The notes under the pieces are model-generated. The model saw only the letters and a program-made list of their open reading frames with translations, ran no database searches and was not told the origin of the DNA. Positions 35,088-44,943 of a stretch of 64,000 nucleotides of DNA are shown here, piece after piece. Position 1 is the stretch's first letter, and every line of letters begins with the position of its first letter. The translations under genes were made by a program, and so were the position numbers. Origin of the DNA: Pseudocolwellia sp. AS88 (lineage in GTDB: Bacteria > Pseudomonadota > Gammaproteobacteria > Enterobacterales > Alteromonadaceae); contig NZ_JAUPEC010000012.1 of NCBI RefSeq assembly GCF_030551755.1, positions 1-64,000 on the forward strand, given 5' to 3'.

Positions 35088-35957
35088 CTAATACTTTGAA
35101 TATAAAATAGCCCCTTGTTCAGGGCTTCCTAAGGGGCTTTGAATTTGTGCTTTAAGCTCAGGATCTAAATACGGTGTGATACTGTCGGTAAGACCACCGA
35201 TTAATGAGAACCTTGCTGGCTTCAACTTGAATAGCTGCTTGCTTAGTTTGTTAATGTAATCGGCAGCGTCTTCTACTAAGGCTTTAGCAAAAGGTTCTTC
35301 TTGTTTAGCTAGAGAAAATATCAAAGGCGCAAGTGTGGCAAAAAAGTGTGGTTTAGCGCCTAATGTTAAGGTGACTAATTGATGCGCTGTTGAGCAGCCT
35401 AAAAATGCCATAACATCATCAGTAAATTTATCTCGGTTTTTGATGCCATCAAGTGCTTCTAAAGTATGCGTTACTGCCATCTTTCCTAACCAAGCGCCAC
35501 TGGCTTTATCGCCAACGGCAAAACCATGACCACCTAATTCAAATTGTTGCTCACGTTTTATGGCAACACCTGAAGAGCCTGTTCCAATAATTATTATCGC
35601 ACCATCATCTATTTGGTGTGCGCCTAAACAAGCTATGTATAGGTCGGTCGTTATATTGGTGTTGGCAAAGGGCAGTGATTTAGCTTTGAATTCGGTCATC
35701 ACTTCAGGAATATTCAAGCCTGCTAAACCTATACCTGCATGAATATCTTGTGGTGTTAAATTGGCGATGCCTGATTCCGCAATCACTTTGTCAGTAGCTT
35801 CTAAAATAGAATGAATAGAACCATTAAGATCACCCGCAGCATTTGCAGGTCCAGCAAATGTTTCCGCTAATACATTGCCTTGAGCATCTTCTAAACGTGC
35901 TTTGCACTTTGTGCCTCCGCCATCGATACCTATAAAGTATTTTTGAGGATTATTCAC
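35088..35957 (-). CDS. nagK: BadF/BadG-type N-acetylglucosamine kinase
   Basis: 289 residues of the ASKHA fold: phosphate-1 GIDGGGTKCKARLED (~9-23), IGLAGLN (~72), phosphate-2 IIGTGSSG (~125) and late adenosine motif LIGGL (~252). Typical of the BadF/BadG/BcrA/BcrD ATPase family members that phosphorylate GlcNAc or glucosamine. The operon link with nagA supports GlcNAc. Specificity is inferred. Confidence 0.88.
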   Translation of the reverse strand: MNNPQKYFIGIDGGGTKCKARLEDAQGNVLAETFAGPANAAGDLNGSIHSILEATDKVIAESGIANLTPQDIHAGIGLAGLNIPEVMTEFKAKSLPFANTNITTDLYIACLGAHQIDDGAIIIIGTGSSGVAIKREQQFELGGHGFAVGDKASGAWLGKMAVTHTLEALDGIKNRDKFTDDVMAFLGCSTAHQLVTLTLGAKPHFFATLAPLIFSLAKQEEPFAKALVEDAADYINKLSKQLFKLKPARFSLIGGLTDSITPYLDPELKAQIQSPLGSPEQGAILYSKY

Positions 35958-36009
35958 CTATTGCTCCTAGCGTTATTGTTGATTTCTGACGGTTTATTAT
36001 GAGTTCAGG

Positions 36010-36876
36010 CTACTTACAGTTTGACTCTAAAAAGTCGATTGTGGTGGTAATAAGTTCTTCACGAGATGAGTTAAAACTGTGGTCGTCGCTGATCAACTTA
36101 TAAGAAATTTTACTGTTTTTAGTGCTACGTAATGCTTTTAATAACGGCGTGATATGCGACTCCATAGGGATAACAGCGGTATCGGCTGGGATAAGCAATA
36201 CAGGTCTGCCGTTTAACGAATTTACTCGACGCACTAAGTTAAGGGCTTTGGCGTTTTCTTTTAGCTCGGTTAGAGCTTTTTCGCCAGACCATCCTTCTAA
36301 CATAAACAAGGTGTCGCTGTATTCTTCCCAAGGAATTGTTGTTGCAGGGTCCGCTGCTATGCCCAGATCATTAACGCCTAAGTTAGCTCCATCGTAAGCG
36401 ACCGCACAACTGACTTCTGGGTTGTCTAGTATGCCAGCTATCGACAAATGACCACCCATGCTATGACCTACAAGTGATATGGATTTTTCATCAATACGTA
36501 ATTTATCAGCGTTGTTTTTCATGTATTTCAAAACACTTTGCACATCAGTCTCAGCATTTAAAAAAGAGAATTCACCTTCGCTACCCCAGGCACCTCGGTA
36601 ATGAAAAAACACAACGTTCCAACCTTTACTTCTTAAGGCTTGGGCAACATCTAAATTCTTTTCGTTTCCAGGGTAGCCATGTAATAACAATACGCTTGGG
36701 TGAGGTCCTTTACCTGCGGCTTTGTAAATAAAACCTGACATTTTCTTACCGTTAGACTCAAAAGTTAGTTCTTCTGAACTTGCTGCATATTCACCATGAG
36801 ATTTTGCGTGACTTAGGTTTGATAAGCCCAGTACAGCTAACATGCAGAGCAAATATAGTTTTGAAAAACGTTTCAT
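36010..36876 (-). CDS. Secreted alpha/beta hydrolase
   Basis: 288 residues with a signal peptide (cleavage after SHA, ~24). Serine nucleophile in GHSMGGH (~138), oxyanion-hole HGYPG (~66-70), late acid D233 region and SDDHSF near the end supplying His. Dienelactone-hydrolase/peptidase-like family; substrate unknown. It precedes the GlcNAc kinase by 53 bp on the same strand, so may be the first gene of that cluster. Confidence 0.85.
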   Translation of the reverse strand: MKRFSKLYLLCMLAVLGLSNLSHAKSHGEYAASSEELTFESNGKKMSGFIYKAAGKGPHPSVLLLHGYPGNEKNLDVAQALRSKGWNVVFFHYRGAWGSEGEFSFLNAETDVQSVLKYMKNNADKLRIDEKSISLVGHSMGGHLSIAGILDNPEVSCAVAYDGANLGVNDLGIAADPATTIPWEEYSDTLFMLEGWSGEKALTELKENAKALNLVRRVNSLNGRPVLLIPADTAVIPMESHITPLLKALRSTKNSKISYKLISDDHSFNSSREELITTTIDFLESNCK

Positions 36877-37223
36877 GAACTTACCTTTTATATTTTGGGA
36901 TAGTTAACATTAAGAGACTGAATTATTGCATTCTATGTTATTAAAAAACATGTGATTTTAGTTTAAGTTCAACTAAAGTCTCATTGATAGTCTTGATAAA
37001 GATTGAGATTATAGTGTGAACCAATATTTACCAAGTCATTTTATTCTATATCTACATCTACAAATAGTTGAATAAAACCAAGATACAATTGATAGCGGTC
37101 AATAAACACTTTTTTAATAAGCGCATACTTTAGACATAATTAAGCTTTCAGGTGTTAGCATAGGCTAAAATGAAAGATGATAACGCGATAGCTAAACACA
37201 TAGATTTCAGCCAAGGAAACGTT
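36877..37223. other. Divergent intergenic region
   Basis: 347 bp separating the leftward hydrolase cluster from the rightward CoA-transferase operon. It holds a 7-bp inverted repeat TTTAGTT/AACTAAA (36957-36963 and 36971-36977) ~80 bp upstream of the hydrolase start, a possible operator. An in-frame upstream start at 37170 exists for the rightward gene, but ATG 37224 has the better ribosome site (AAGGAAA). Confidence 0.55.
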
Positions 37224-39080
37224 ATGACGAAACAACATGAGTCAGCTGATAGTAATAAACAAACCATTAAATGGGGCGATTATCTCAAGTCGGGTAATCG
37301 TATATTTATAGGGTCGAATGCCGCAGTTCCTAACGCATTAATAGATGACTTAATTGCCAATAGCCAAGGTTTCCACGATATTGAAACGGTGCACATGTTA
37401 ACTTTGTCTGAAAACGTGTGGGCAAAACCAGAGCATAAAGACTTATTTAAAGTAAATAGCTTGTTTATCGGTGGTAAGAATATTCGTGAAGCTATTGCAG
37501 AAGGGCGTGGCGACTATACGCCATGTTTTATTTCTGACGTTCCACGTTTATTTAACGAAAATGTATTACCGCTGGATGTAGCGTTAATTATGGTAAGTCC
37601 ACCAGATGAATATGGTTACTGCTCTCTTGGTGTGAGTGTTGACATTGTTTCATCTGCATTGAAATCTGCTAAGTATGTTATTGCACAAATAAATTCAAAA
37701 ATGCCACGTACCAATGGTCATAGCTTTGTTCATGTAAACCAAATTCATGCCTCTATTCATGTTGACCAAGCTATTCCTGAAATTATGCCACCTGAAATGG
37801 ATCAACGTACTGAGCAAATTGGTCAGTACGTTTCTATGTTGGTTGAAAATGGCGCCACCTTGCAGATAGGTATAGGTAAAATCCCCGAAGCGGTATTAAC
37901 CTATTTAGGTAACCATAAAGATTTAGGGGTACACAGCGAAATGATCTCTGACGGTTTGATTGATTTAATGCTTAAAGGCGTGATCAATAACCGTAAGAAA
38001 ACTTATCATAAAGGTAAGTCTGTCGCGACTTTCTGTATTGGCAGCCAAAAGGTTTACGACTATGTTGATGGTAATCCTCATATAGAATTTTATCCATCAG
38101 AGCATGTTAACTCGCCCGTCAAAATTGCCAGAAATGACAATATGATTTCTATTAATAGTGCGATTGAAGTGGACTTAACTGGGCAGGTGGTTTCAGATTC
38201 AATTGGCTATCAGTTTTATAGTGGTATTGGTGGGCAAGTAGATTTTGTGCGTGGCGCTTCGTTAAGCAACGGCGGCAAACCGATTATCGCGCTACCTTCA
38301 ACCACTAAAGACGGCAAGATTTCCCGTATTGTTGCTCATATAACTGAGGGCGGTGGGGTGGTTACGTCTCGTGGTCATGTCTCGTATGTAGTAACAGAAT
38401 TCGGTATTGCGTCGTTACGTGGCAAAAGTATACGAGAACGTGCTTTAGAGCTTATTCGTATTGCGCATCCTAAATTTAGAGATCAACTACTTAATGATGT
38501 ACGTAAACATTACTGGGTGCCTGAATATCAAGAAACTTCACCAAGCTCGGTGCCTGAATTAGGTTCAATCGAGATGAAGCATTTCATCTTCGATAAAATG
38601 AAATATATATTGCGTCCATTAGCTCCAGCAGATGAACGTAAGCTGCAAGAGTTCTTTTATTCTCATAATAAAGAAACTTTAATGATGCGTTATAACCATC
38701 ACGTGACTCAGATGACACGAGAAAAATCTTGTAACTTGGTGAGTGTTAATCAGCATACTGACTTAGCTTTATGTTTCACCAAAAAAGATGCGTTAGGTGA
38801 AGCTATTTACGCTGTTGCTCGATACTATTATCTTGAAACCATTAATAGTGGCGAAGTCGCTTTTGTGATTAAAGAAAGCTTACGCGGCTTAGGTATGGCG
38901 AGTACTTTATTGGGCGAGATTATTGCCATTGCCAAAATTCGTAAACTAAACAGTTTAGTTGCTTGTGTACGACGCGATAATGCTTCTATGTTAAAAGTAT
39001 TTGAGAGAGCAGGATTTATTCGTCAACCAAGTGAAGATTTTGATGAAGTAAGTTTAGAACTGCCACTACAAGAAAAATAG
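37224..39080 (+). CDS. Acetyl-CoA hydrolase/transferase fused to a GNAT acetyltransferase
   Basis: 618 residues from ATG 37224. The N-terminal ~440 residues are a class I CoA-transferase (family of acetyl-CoA hydrolase/4-hydroxybutyrate CoA-transferase), with GNAAVPNALIDDL near the start, GIGKIPEAVL (~215) and a C-terminal block GGGVVTSRGHVSYVVTEFG. Residues ~465-610 are a GNAT domain with acetyl-CoA-binding LRGLGMASTLLGEI. So one protein may both handle and use acetyl-CoA. It is 8 bp from a deacetylase gene. Substrates are not known. Confidence 0.9.
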   Translation: MTKQHESADSNKQTIKWGDYLKSGNRIFIGSNAAVPNALIDDLIANSQGFHDIETVHMLTLSENVWAKPEHKDLFKVNSLFIGGKNIREAIAEGRGDYTPCFISDVPRLFNENVLPLDVALIMVSPPDEYGYCSLGVSVDIVSSALKSAKYVIAQINSKMPRTNGHSFVHVNQIHASIHVDQAIPEIMPPEMDQRTEQIGQYVSMLVENGATLQIGIGKIPEAVLTYLGNHKDLGVHSEMISDGLIDLMLKGVINNRKKTYHKGKSVATFCIGSQKVYDYVDGNPHIEFYPSEHVNSPVKIARNDNMISINSAIEVDLTGQVVSDSIGYQFYSGIGGQVDFVRGASLSNGGKPIIALPSTTKDGKISRIVAHITEGGGVVTSRGHVSYVVTEFGIASLRGKSIRERALELIRIAHPKFRDQLLNDVRKHYWVPEYQETSPSSVPELGSIEMKHFIFDKMKYILRPLAPADERKLQEFFYSHNKETLMMRYNHHVTQMTREKSCNLVSVNQHTDLALCFTKKDALGEAIYAVARYYYLETINSGEVAFVIKESLRGLGMASTLLGEIIAIAKIRKLNSLVACVRRDNASMLKVFERAGFIRQPSEDFDEVSLELPLQEK

Positions 39081-39088
39081 GGATTACC

Positions 39089-40042
39089 ATGACTGTTGGA
39101 ATAATAGGACATTATCACTGTGCTGAGCACGACATGGGCGAGCACCACCCAGAAAATGGCAAACGATTAGATGCTATATCTGATCAACTTATCCGCAGTG
39201 GTTTGGAATATGTTATTAGGCAGTTTGACTCTAAACCTATAGAGAAAAGCTTATTTGCATTAGCACATACTCAAGATCACATAGACTTTGTTTATGATAA
39301 TGCACCACAGGCTGGCGAAGGACACTTTACAACGGGTCCTGATGCGGTGATGAACGATAAAACCCTCACTTCTATTTTATATTCTGCTGGCGCTGCAGTA
39401 GATGCTGTGGATTTGGTGATGGATAAAAAGTTAAGAGCCGCGTTTTGTTTAACAAGGCCGCCCGGTCATCATGCCACGCGCAATAAAAGCATGGGTTTTT
39501 GCTTTTTTAATAATGTAGCAATTGCTGCTGCTTATGCAAAACAGAAATATGGCTTAAAGCGTGTTGCTATTGTGGATTTTGATGTTCATCACGGTAATGG
39601 TACGGAAGATATTATAACGAATCATTTTAATGCGACGGCAGCAGACGATAAAGGTTATTTGTTTTGCTCAAGCTATGAATATCCCCTTTATCCTTTTGAA
39701 GTAACAGAAAGCGACACGCCACCTATTATCAATGTACCTTTAGCCGCGACAACGAAAGGTCCAGAGTTTCGAGAAAAATTAGCAGAACATTGGTTACCTG
39801 CACTACATAAATTTAAGCCAGAGATGATTTTCATTTCTGCTGGTTTTGACGCACATATTGAAGACGAAATGTCGCAAGTTAGTTTAACAGAAGCCGATTA
39901 TCGCTGGATAACGGATGAAGTTAGAGCTATCGCTAATCAATATAGTGAAGGGCGCATTGTGTCTGTACTTGAAGGTGGATATGCACCCAGCGCACTAGGC
40001 AGAAGTGTAGTGGCGCATATTAATGGTTTAATTGGCGGTTAA
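39089..40042 (+). CDS. Class-II-like histone deacetylase family hydrolase
   Basis: 317 residues. Deacetylase family motifs: HHPENGKRL (~19-27), RPPGHHA (~128-134, catalytic His pair), GFCFFNNVAIAA (~142), zinc ligands in DFDVHHGNGT (~168-177), SAGFDAH (~253) and a C-terminal EGGY. Bacterial members act on acetyl-lysine, acetyl-polyamines or similar amides. Co-transcribed (8-bp gap) with the GNAT-fused CoA-transferase, suggesting an acetylation/deacetylation pair. Confidence 0.92.
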   Translation: MTVGIIGHYHCAEHDMGEHHPENGKRLDAISDQLIRSGLEYVIRQFDSKPIEKSLFALAHTQDHIDFVYDNAPQAGEGHFTTGPDAVMNDKTLTSILYSAGAAVDAVDLVMDKKLRAAFCLTRPPGHHATRNKSMGFCFFNNVAIAAAYAKQKYGLKRVAIVDFDVHHGNGTEDIITNHFNATAADDKGYLFCSSYEYPLYPFEVTESDTPPIINVPLAATTKGPEFREKLAEHWLPALHKFKPEMIFISAGFDAHIEDEMSQVSLTEADYRWITDEVRAIANQYSEGRIVSVLEGGYAPSALGRSVVAHINGLIGG

Positions 40043-40174
40043 TTTAAGTCAGCTGTTTAATGTTCAAAACTATTCGGTTAATCAAATTAAAGTAAAGTTT
40101 AAATAACCAATAATATAAGTTATTAAGGCAGTAGTGGTATAATTCTCTTAAAGGTAAATGTTGAGAGTTTAAAC

Positions 40175-41359
40175 GTGTTGAAATTTGATGTTGTTGTTAT
40201 TGGAGCAGGTGCTGCAGGTCTTATGGCTGCTTCAAAGTCTGGCGAAAGAGGAAGAAAAACAGTTGTCCTTGATCATGCAAAACAGCCGGGTAAAAAGATT
40301 TTAATATCAGGTGGAGGTAGAAGTAACTTTACTAATTACTATATTGAACCAGAAAAGTTTCTTTGCAAAAACCCTCATTTTTGTAAATCAGCACTAAACC
40401 AATACACACAGTGGGACTTTATTTCTTTGGTCGAGAAATACAAAATTCCATATCATGAAAAGACTTTAGGGCAATTATTTTGTGATGATTCAGCTAAAGA
40501 AATTGTAGCTATGCTTGTTTCTGAGTGCGAACAAAGCGCTGTTAACTTTAGCTTCCAAACTGAAATACTAAGTATCGAAAAGTTAGAGTCAGGTCAGTTC
40601 CTTATTAAAACCAATAAATCTGATTATCAATGTGAAAGCTTAATCATTGCAACTGGTGGTTTATCTATGCCTAAGTTAGGCGCAACTCCATTTGCCTATA
40701 AAATAGCAGAGCAGTTTAATCTTGAAGTACTTCCAACCAGAGCAGGTTTAGTTCCTTTTACTTTGGATCCTGCATTAAAAGAAGTTTTGGCAGAAGTTTC
40801 AGGTATATCAACCAATGTCACCGTAACAACAAACAACACCTCTTTTGCCGAAGATATGCTGATTACCCATCGAGGTTTATCTGGGCCAGCTATATTACAA
40901 ATTTCGTCTTATTGGCATTCTGGAGATATTGTCGAAATTGATTTACTCCCGAGTGAAAATATAACAGACATTATCAACAAAGCATTATCTGAACAACCTA
41001 ATGTATCTACTAAGAACTTACTGTCGAACCATTTTGCTAAAAGATTCGTAGAAAAGTTAATAGATTTATTTGAAATCCCTAATGTCCCTATTAAACAACT
41101 TAGCCATAAACAAATTCAATTATTATCCGAAAACATTCACTCTTGGAATCTAAAACCTTCAGGAACAGAGGGATATAGGACGGCCGAAGTTACTATTGGG
41201 GGACTTAATACTAATCACTTATCATCTAAAACAATGGAAGTTAAAACAGTGCCTGGTTTATTCTTTATTGGCGAAGCTACCGATGTTACTGGCTGGCTCG
41301 GTGGATACAATTTTCAGTGGGCTTGGAGTAGTGGCTGGGTTGCAGGAACAAATGCTTAG
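40175..41359 (+). CDS. YhiN/HI0933-family FAD-dependent oxidoreductase
   Basis: 394 residues. N-terminal dinucleotide fold VIGAGAAGLMAA (~8-19), then PGKKILISGGGRSNFTN, the hallmark of the HI0933/BaiN family, and a C-terminal FAD contact GEATDVTGWLGGYNFQWAWSSG (central residues visible). Substrate not established for most members. GTG start at 40175 is the only early start. Monocistronic, 130 bp after the deacetylase gene. Confidence 0.92.
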   Translation: MLKFDVVVIGAGAAGLMAASKSGERGRKTVVLDHAKQPGKKILISGGGRSNFTNYYIEPEKFLCKNPHFCKSALNQYTQWDFISLVEKYKIPYHEKTLGQLFCDDSAKEIVAMLVSECEQSAVNFSFQTEILSIEKLESGQFLIKTNKSDYQCESLIIATGGLSMPKLGATPFAYKIAEQFNLEVLPTRAGLVPFTLDPALKEVLAEVSGISTNVTVTTNNTSFAEDMLITHRGLSGPAILQISSYWHSGDIVEIDLLPSENITDIINKALSEQPNVSTKNLLSNHFAKRFVEKLIDLFEIPNVPIKQLSHKQIQLLSENIHSWNLKPSGTEGYRTAEVTIGGLNTNHLSSKTMEVKTVPGLFFIGEATDVTGWLGGYNFQWAWSSGWVAGTNA

Positions 41360-41410
41360 TGATTTTTACCCTTTTTAATAATTTTACTTCTAGATAAACC
41401 AATAGAAACA

Positions 41411-41441
41411 AAAAAAACGGCCTTGAATTCGAAGACCGTTT
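41411..41441 (-). terminator. Terminator downstream of rutR
   Basis: On the minus strand AAACGG (41441-41436) and CCGTTT (41420-41415) form a stem with inner CTT/AAG pairs, followed by a run of T (A-run 41411-41417 on plus). It lies ~200 bp after the rutR stop and could also receive rightward transcripts from the flavoprotein gene. Confidence 0.7.
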
Positions 41442-41646
41442 AAAAGGGGGTATTTAAATTGAAAAGTCAGAGATAAAAGAACAAGGCGGCATAAATGTAA
41501 ACTTTAGGCGACACTAGCTTGAAATACGCCGTCTATGAGAAAAGAGAACCGATATGTATTTCGGAGAGTAATTTCTTACGACCCCTCTACTCAATATAAC
41601 GCTCATCGCTTATAACTTCGATTCTATTAAATATTACTTACCACTA

Positions 41647-42336
41647 TTATGTCGATGTATCTGTAATACCATTTAAAATAAGTTGGGTTATAGATTGTAA
41701 GGTCGAGTTAAAAAAATCTGGATCGTTTAAGTCCTTTCCCGCGACTGCTAAGATTTGTACATTGAAGTCAGCATAATGTTGAGTGATTGCCCAAATACTG
41801 AAAATTAAATGATATGGGTCTATTGGTTTCAATTTACCTTGATCTATCCATTGCTGAATCACCTGAGCTTTCTGCTTTACCAAACTTTGTACATTGGTAT
41901 TTAATACACTGGTTATTAATGGCGCACCTTGGAGTAATTCCATACAAAACAGTTTAGATTCAGCAGGATTATCCCTAGATAGCTCAAGTTTTACTTTTAT
42001 ATACTGCGTGATTGCTTTAACTGCTTCTTGCTCAGCAGAAAAGCTTTGTAGTGGTGTTAACCACACTTCTAGTAACTGTGTTATCACCTCAAGATAAAGT
42101 TGTTCTTTATTTTTAAAATAATACAACAAATTTGTTTTTGAGACTCCTGCAAGTTCAGCAATTTGCTCAACACGGGTACCCTTAATGCCTTGTTTAGAAA
42201 AAAGATCCAGCGCAGCTTTCATTATCTTTTGTCGTTTGTTTTTTAGAATAAGCTCTCTTTTTGCTAATGTTTTAGAGCTGAAGGTTCGTGATGTTTTTTT
42301 TTGTTTAGATTTAGAAATGTTTACTGTACCTGACAT
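41647..42336 (-). CDS. rutR: TetR-family repressor RutR
   Basis: 229 residues. N-terminal HTH (~40-85: ALDLFSKQGIKGTRVEQIAELAGVSKTNLLYYF split around the recognition helix), then a ligand-binding all-helical domain with QLLEVWLTPL and FSIWAITQHYADF, as in E. coli RutR, which binds uracil or thymine and releases DNA. An extra basic ~20-residue N-terminal tail precedes the HTH. Divergent from rutA with a matching operator between them. Confidence 0.93.
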   Translation of the reverse strand: MSGTVNISKSKQKKTSRTFSSKTLAKRELILKNKRQKIMKAALDLFSKQGIKGTRVEQIAELAGVSKTNLLYYFKNKEQLYLEVITQLLEVWLTPLQSFSAEQEAVKAITQYIKVKLELSRDNPAESKLFCMELLQGAPLITSVLNTNVQSLVKQKAQVIQQWIDQGKLKPIDPYHLIFSIWAITQHYADFNVQILAVAGKDLNDPDFFNSTLQSITQLILNGITDTST

Positions 42337-42515
42337 TTAGCTTCTCCCCAGAATCTACTACATTTTGTAAGATACAAATGTATCCATCAACACATTCCAT
42401 CAGGTGATTTTATAATAGTCAAGCGATACCCATATGCCTAACCACCAAATGATTTTGCGACAAGGTTAAATTTTGCACTAGTTTTGAGCAACATATGAAC
42501 TAAATTGAACCAAAT

Positions 42516-42531
42516 TAGACCATTTAGTCCA
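42516..42531. promoter_or_regulatory. Candidate RutR operator
   Basis: TAGACCA-TT-TAGTCCA matches the E. coli RutR consensus TTGACCA-NN-TGGTCAA at 11 of 14 fixed positions and lies between rutR and rutA, 160 bp before rutA. The palindrome and place support uracil-responsive control of the operon, and perhaps of rutR itself. Confidence 0.7.
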
Positions 42532-42690
42532 CATTGAAAATTTACATAAGGTTAACGTGTTGATTTTAATGGTTATTTGTGTATGGCCTAAATCCTGCTT
42601 AGTTAAAGCTCTAACGTTTTACTTATTTAAGTGAAAACTAACAACCCAAACTGTAGCGTTTGATCGCAACAAAACTAAGTGAGAAGTAAT

Positions 42691-43767
42691 ATGGATATAG
42701 GTGTATTTATTCCAATTGGAAACAATGGCTGGTTAATTTCAAAAACTTCGCCTCAATACAAACCCACTTTCGAATTGAACAAACAGATTGTCGTTAAAGC
42801 AGAAGAGCATGGTCTTGATTTTGCGCTTTCGATGATCAAATTGCGTGGTTTTGGAGGAGAAACAGAGTTTTGGGATTATAACCTTGATTCGTTTACCCTG
42901 ATGGCGGGTTTAGCCGCCGTTACTTCTAAAATACAACTTTACGCTACCGCCGCTACATTAGTTATGCCGCCGGCTATAATGGCAAGAATGGCCAGTACAA
43001 TCGATTCAATATCTAACGGTCGGTTTGGCGTTAATTTGGTTACAGGATGGCAACGTCCAGAGTACTCACAAATGGGCATGTGGCCAGGAGATGAGTTTTT
43101 TGGAAACCGTTACGAATATCTCGAAGAATACATTACTGTAGTTAAGGAACTATGGGAAACAGGTAAAAGTGATTTTAAAGGCGATCATTTCCAAATGGAT
43201 GATTGTCGTATGTTACCTAAACCGCAAGGTAAAATTCCGCTCATTTGTGCAGGGCAAAGTGCCTCTGGTATGGGCTTTTCAGCGAAGCATGCGGACTATA
43301 ATTTTTGTTTTGGTAAAGGTTTAAATACCCCTACAGCCTTTGCACCTACTTCAGAGCGATTAGTTGAGGAAGCCGCAAAAGCGGGAAGAGATGTAAGTTC
43401 AGCCGTTTTAATCATGGTTATTGCCGATGAAACCGATGATAAAGCCATGGCTAAATGGGAATTATATAAATCAGGCAAAGACCAATCAGCCCTAGACTGG
43501 ATGACAACGCAAGGTGCGGTAGACAAAAAATCAGGCAAAGATACTAATGTACGAGATATGACAGACCCTACCTCGGCAGTGAATTTAAATATGGGCACCC
43601 TTGTTGGTTCTTTTGAATCAGTAGCCGCGATGTTAGATGAAATAGATACTGTGCCGGGATGTAAAGGTGTGTTGCTTACCTTTGACGACTTTATTAAAGG
43701 AATGGACGATTTTGGTACTAAAATCCAACCGCTGATGAAAACTCGACAACATATTTATAGCGAATAA
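42691..43767 (+). CDS. rutA: Pyrimidine monooxygenase RutA
   Basis: 358 residues from ATG 42691 (GAGAAG upstream; a GTG four codons earlier is less likely). Luciferase-like flavin monooxygenase: [17 protein letters not shown] start and [19 protein letters not shown] mid-protein are RutA hallmarks. Opens the uracil ring between N3 and C4 with O2 and FMNH2, giving a ureidoacrylate peracid. FMNH2 comes from RutF encoded in the same operon. Confidence 0.97.
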   Translation: MDIGVFIPIGNNGWLISKTSPQYKPTFELNKQIVVKAEEHGLDFALSMIKLRGFGGETEFWDYNLDSFTLMAGLAAVTSKIQLYATAATLVMPPAIMARMASTIDSISNGRFGVNLVTGWQRPEYSQMGMWPGDEFFGNRYEYLEEYITVVKELWETGKSDFKGDHFQMDDCRMLPKPQGKIPLICAGQSASGMGFSAKHADYNFCFGKGLNTPTAFAPTSERLVEEAAKAGRDVSSAVLIMVIADETDDKAMAKWELYKSGKDQSALDWMTTQGAVDKKSGKDTNVRDMTDPTSAVNLNMGTLVGSFESVAAMLDEIDTVPGCKGVLLTFDDFIKGMDDFGTKIQPLMKTRQHIYSE

Positions 43768-43777
43768 GGTAACGTAA

Positions 43778-44521
43778 ATGTCAGAATCAGGAAGCTATAC
43801 AGTATCGGGCTATTTTCAGGATGCTAACAATGATAATCCAGAGCGCGTAATTATACCTGCGCGACCGGAACCCCTTTCCATTTCGCCAACTGAAACGGCG
43901 ATTATTGTGGTCGATTTACAAAATGCTTATGCCAGTATAGATGGCTATTTAGACAAAGCCGGTTTTGATGTATCAACAACCGGTCCGGTGATTGAAAACA
44001 CTAAGCGAGTAATTGCCACAGCCCGTAAAGCGGGTATGCCAGTTGTGTTTTTTCAAAACGGATGGGATCCCCAATATCACGAAGCAGGCGGGCCAGGCTC
44101 ACCCAACTGGTATAAATCTAATGCGTTAAAAACCATGCGCAAGCAACCCGAGTTAATGGGGAGTTTATTAGCGAAGGGTACGTGGGACTATGAGTTGGTC
44201 AAAGAACTCAAACCTCAAGTGGGTGATATAGTGCTTCCCAAGCCACGCTATAGCGGTTTTTACAACACAAGTTTAGATAGTATGTTACGTAGTCGTGGCA
44301 TCAAAAACTTGGTCTTTACTGGTATCGCAACGAACGTTTGCGTTGAATCTACCTTGCGAGATGGGTTCTTCTTAGAATATTTTGGTGTGATTTTAGCTGA
44401 TGCCAGTCATCAAGCCGGCCCACCTAATATTCAACAAGCTTCACTTTACAATATAGAAACATTCTTTGGCTGGGTGTCAAGTGTAGATGAATTTTGCACC
44501 GCAGTGGCCTCTTCAAGCTAA
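43778..44521 (+). CDS. rutB: Ureidoacrylate amidohydrolase RutB
   Basis: 247 residues, isochorismatase-like cysteine hydrolase. Catalytic triad residues are visible: Asp in [12 protein letters not shown] (~46), Lys in [13 protein letters not shown] (~155) and Cys in [15 protein letters not shown] (~190). Cleaves (peroxy)ureidoacrylate to aminoacrylate (or its peracid) plus carbamate, which decays to ammonia and CO2. 10 bp after rutA. Confidence 0.97.
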   Translation: MSESGSYTVSGYFQDANNDNPERVIIPARPEPLSISPTETAIIVVDLQNAYASIDGYLDKAGFDVSTTGPVIENTKRVIATARKAGMPVVFFQNGWDPQYHEAGGPGSPNWYKSNALKTMRKQPELMGSLLAKGTWDYELVKELKPQVGDIVLPKPRYSGFYNTSLDSMLRSRGIKNLVFTGIATNVCVESTLRDGFFLEYFGVILADASHQAGPPNIQQASLYNIETFFGWVSSVDEFCTAVASSS

Positions 44522-44550
44522 TAAACTGTCAATAAAAAAGGATAAACCTT

Positions 44551-44943
44551 ATGCCTAAAAAAGCAATTATACCCGCTGGAACTGCACCACCACTTGCTCC
44601 TTATGTGCCAGGTTCAATGGCCGACAATATTTTATATGTCTCTGGTACGCTGCCGTTTGACGAAAATAACGACGTGGTACATGTAGGTGATGCCGAAGCG
44701 CAAACGCGTCACGTTTTAGAAACCATTAAAAGTGTTATAGAAGAAGCCGGAGGAACGATGGACGATGTTACCTTTAATACAGTACTTGTTACCGATTGGG
44801 ATAACTACGGAGCGGTAAATAAGGTTTATGCTGAGTATTTTCCTGGTGAAAAGCCGGCACGCTATTGCATAAAAGTTGGCTTAGTTAAACCTGAAGCACT
44901 GATTGAAATTTCTAGTATTGCTCATATAGCGCCGGATGAATAA
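44551..44943 (+). CDS. rutC: Aminoacrylate deaminase RutC (RidA family)
   Basis: 130 residues, RidA/YjgF fold with [17 protein letters not shown], then [17 protein letters not shown] and [19 protein letters not shown]; the conserved Arg (~107) is present. Turns 3-aminoacrylate (or its peracid form) into malonic semialdehyde and ammonia. The stop overlaps the rutD start by 8 bp. Confidence 0.96.
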   Translation: MPKKAIIPAGTAPPLAPYVPGSMADNILYVSGTLPFDENNDVVHVGDAEAQTRHVLETIKSVIEEAGGTMDDVTFNTVLVTDWDNYGAVNKVYAEYFPGEKPARYCIKVGLVKPEALIEISSIAHIAPDE

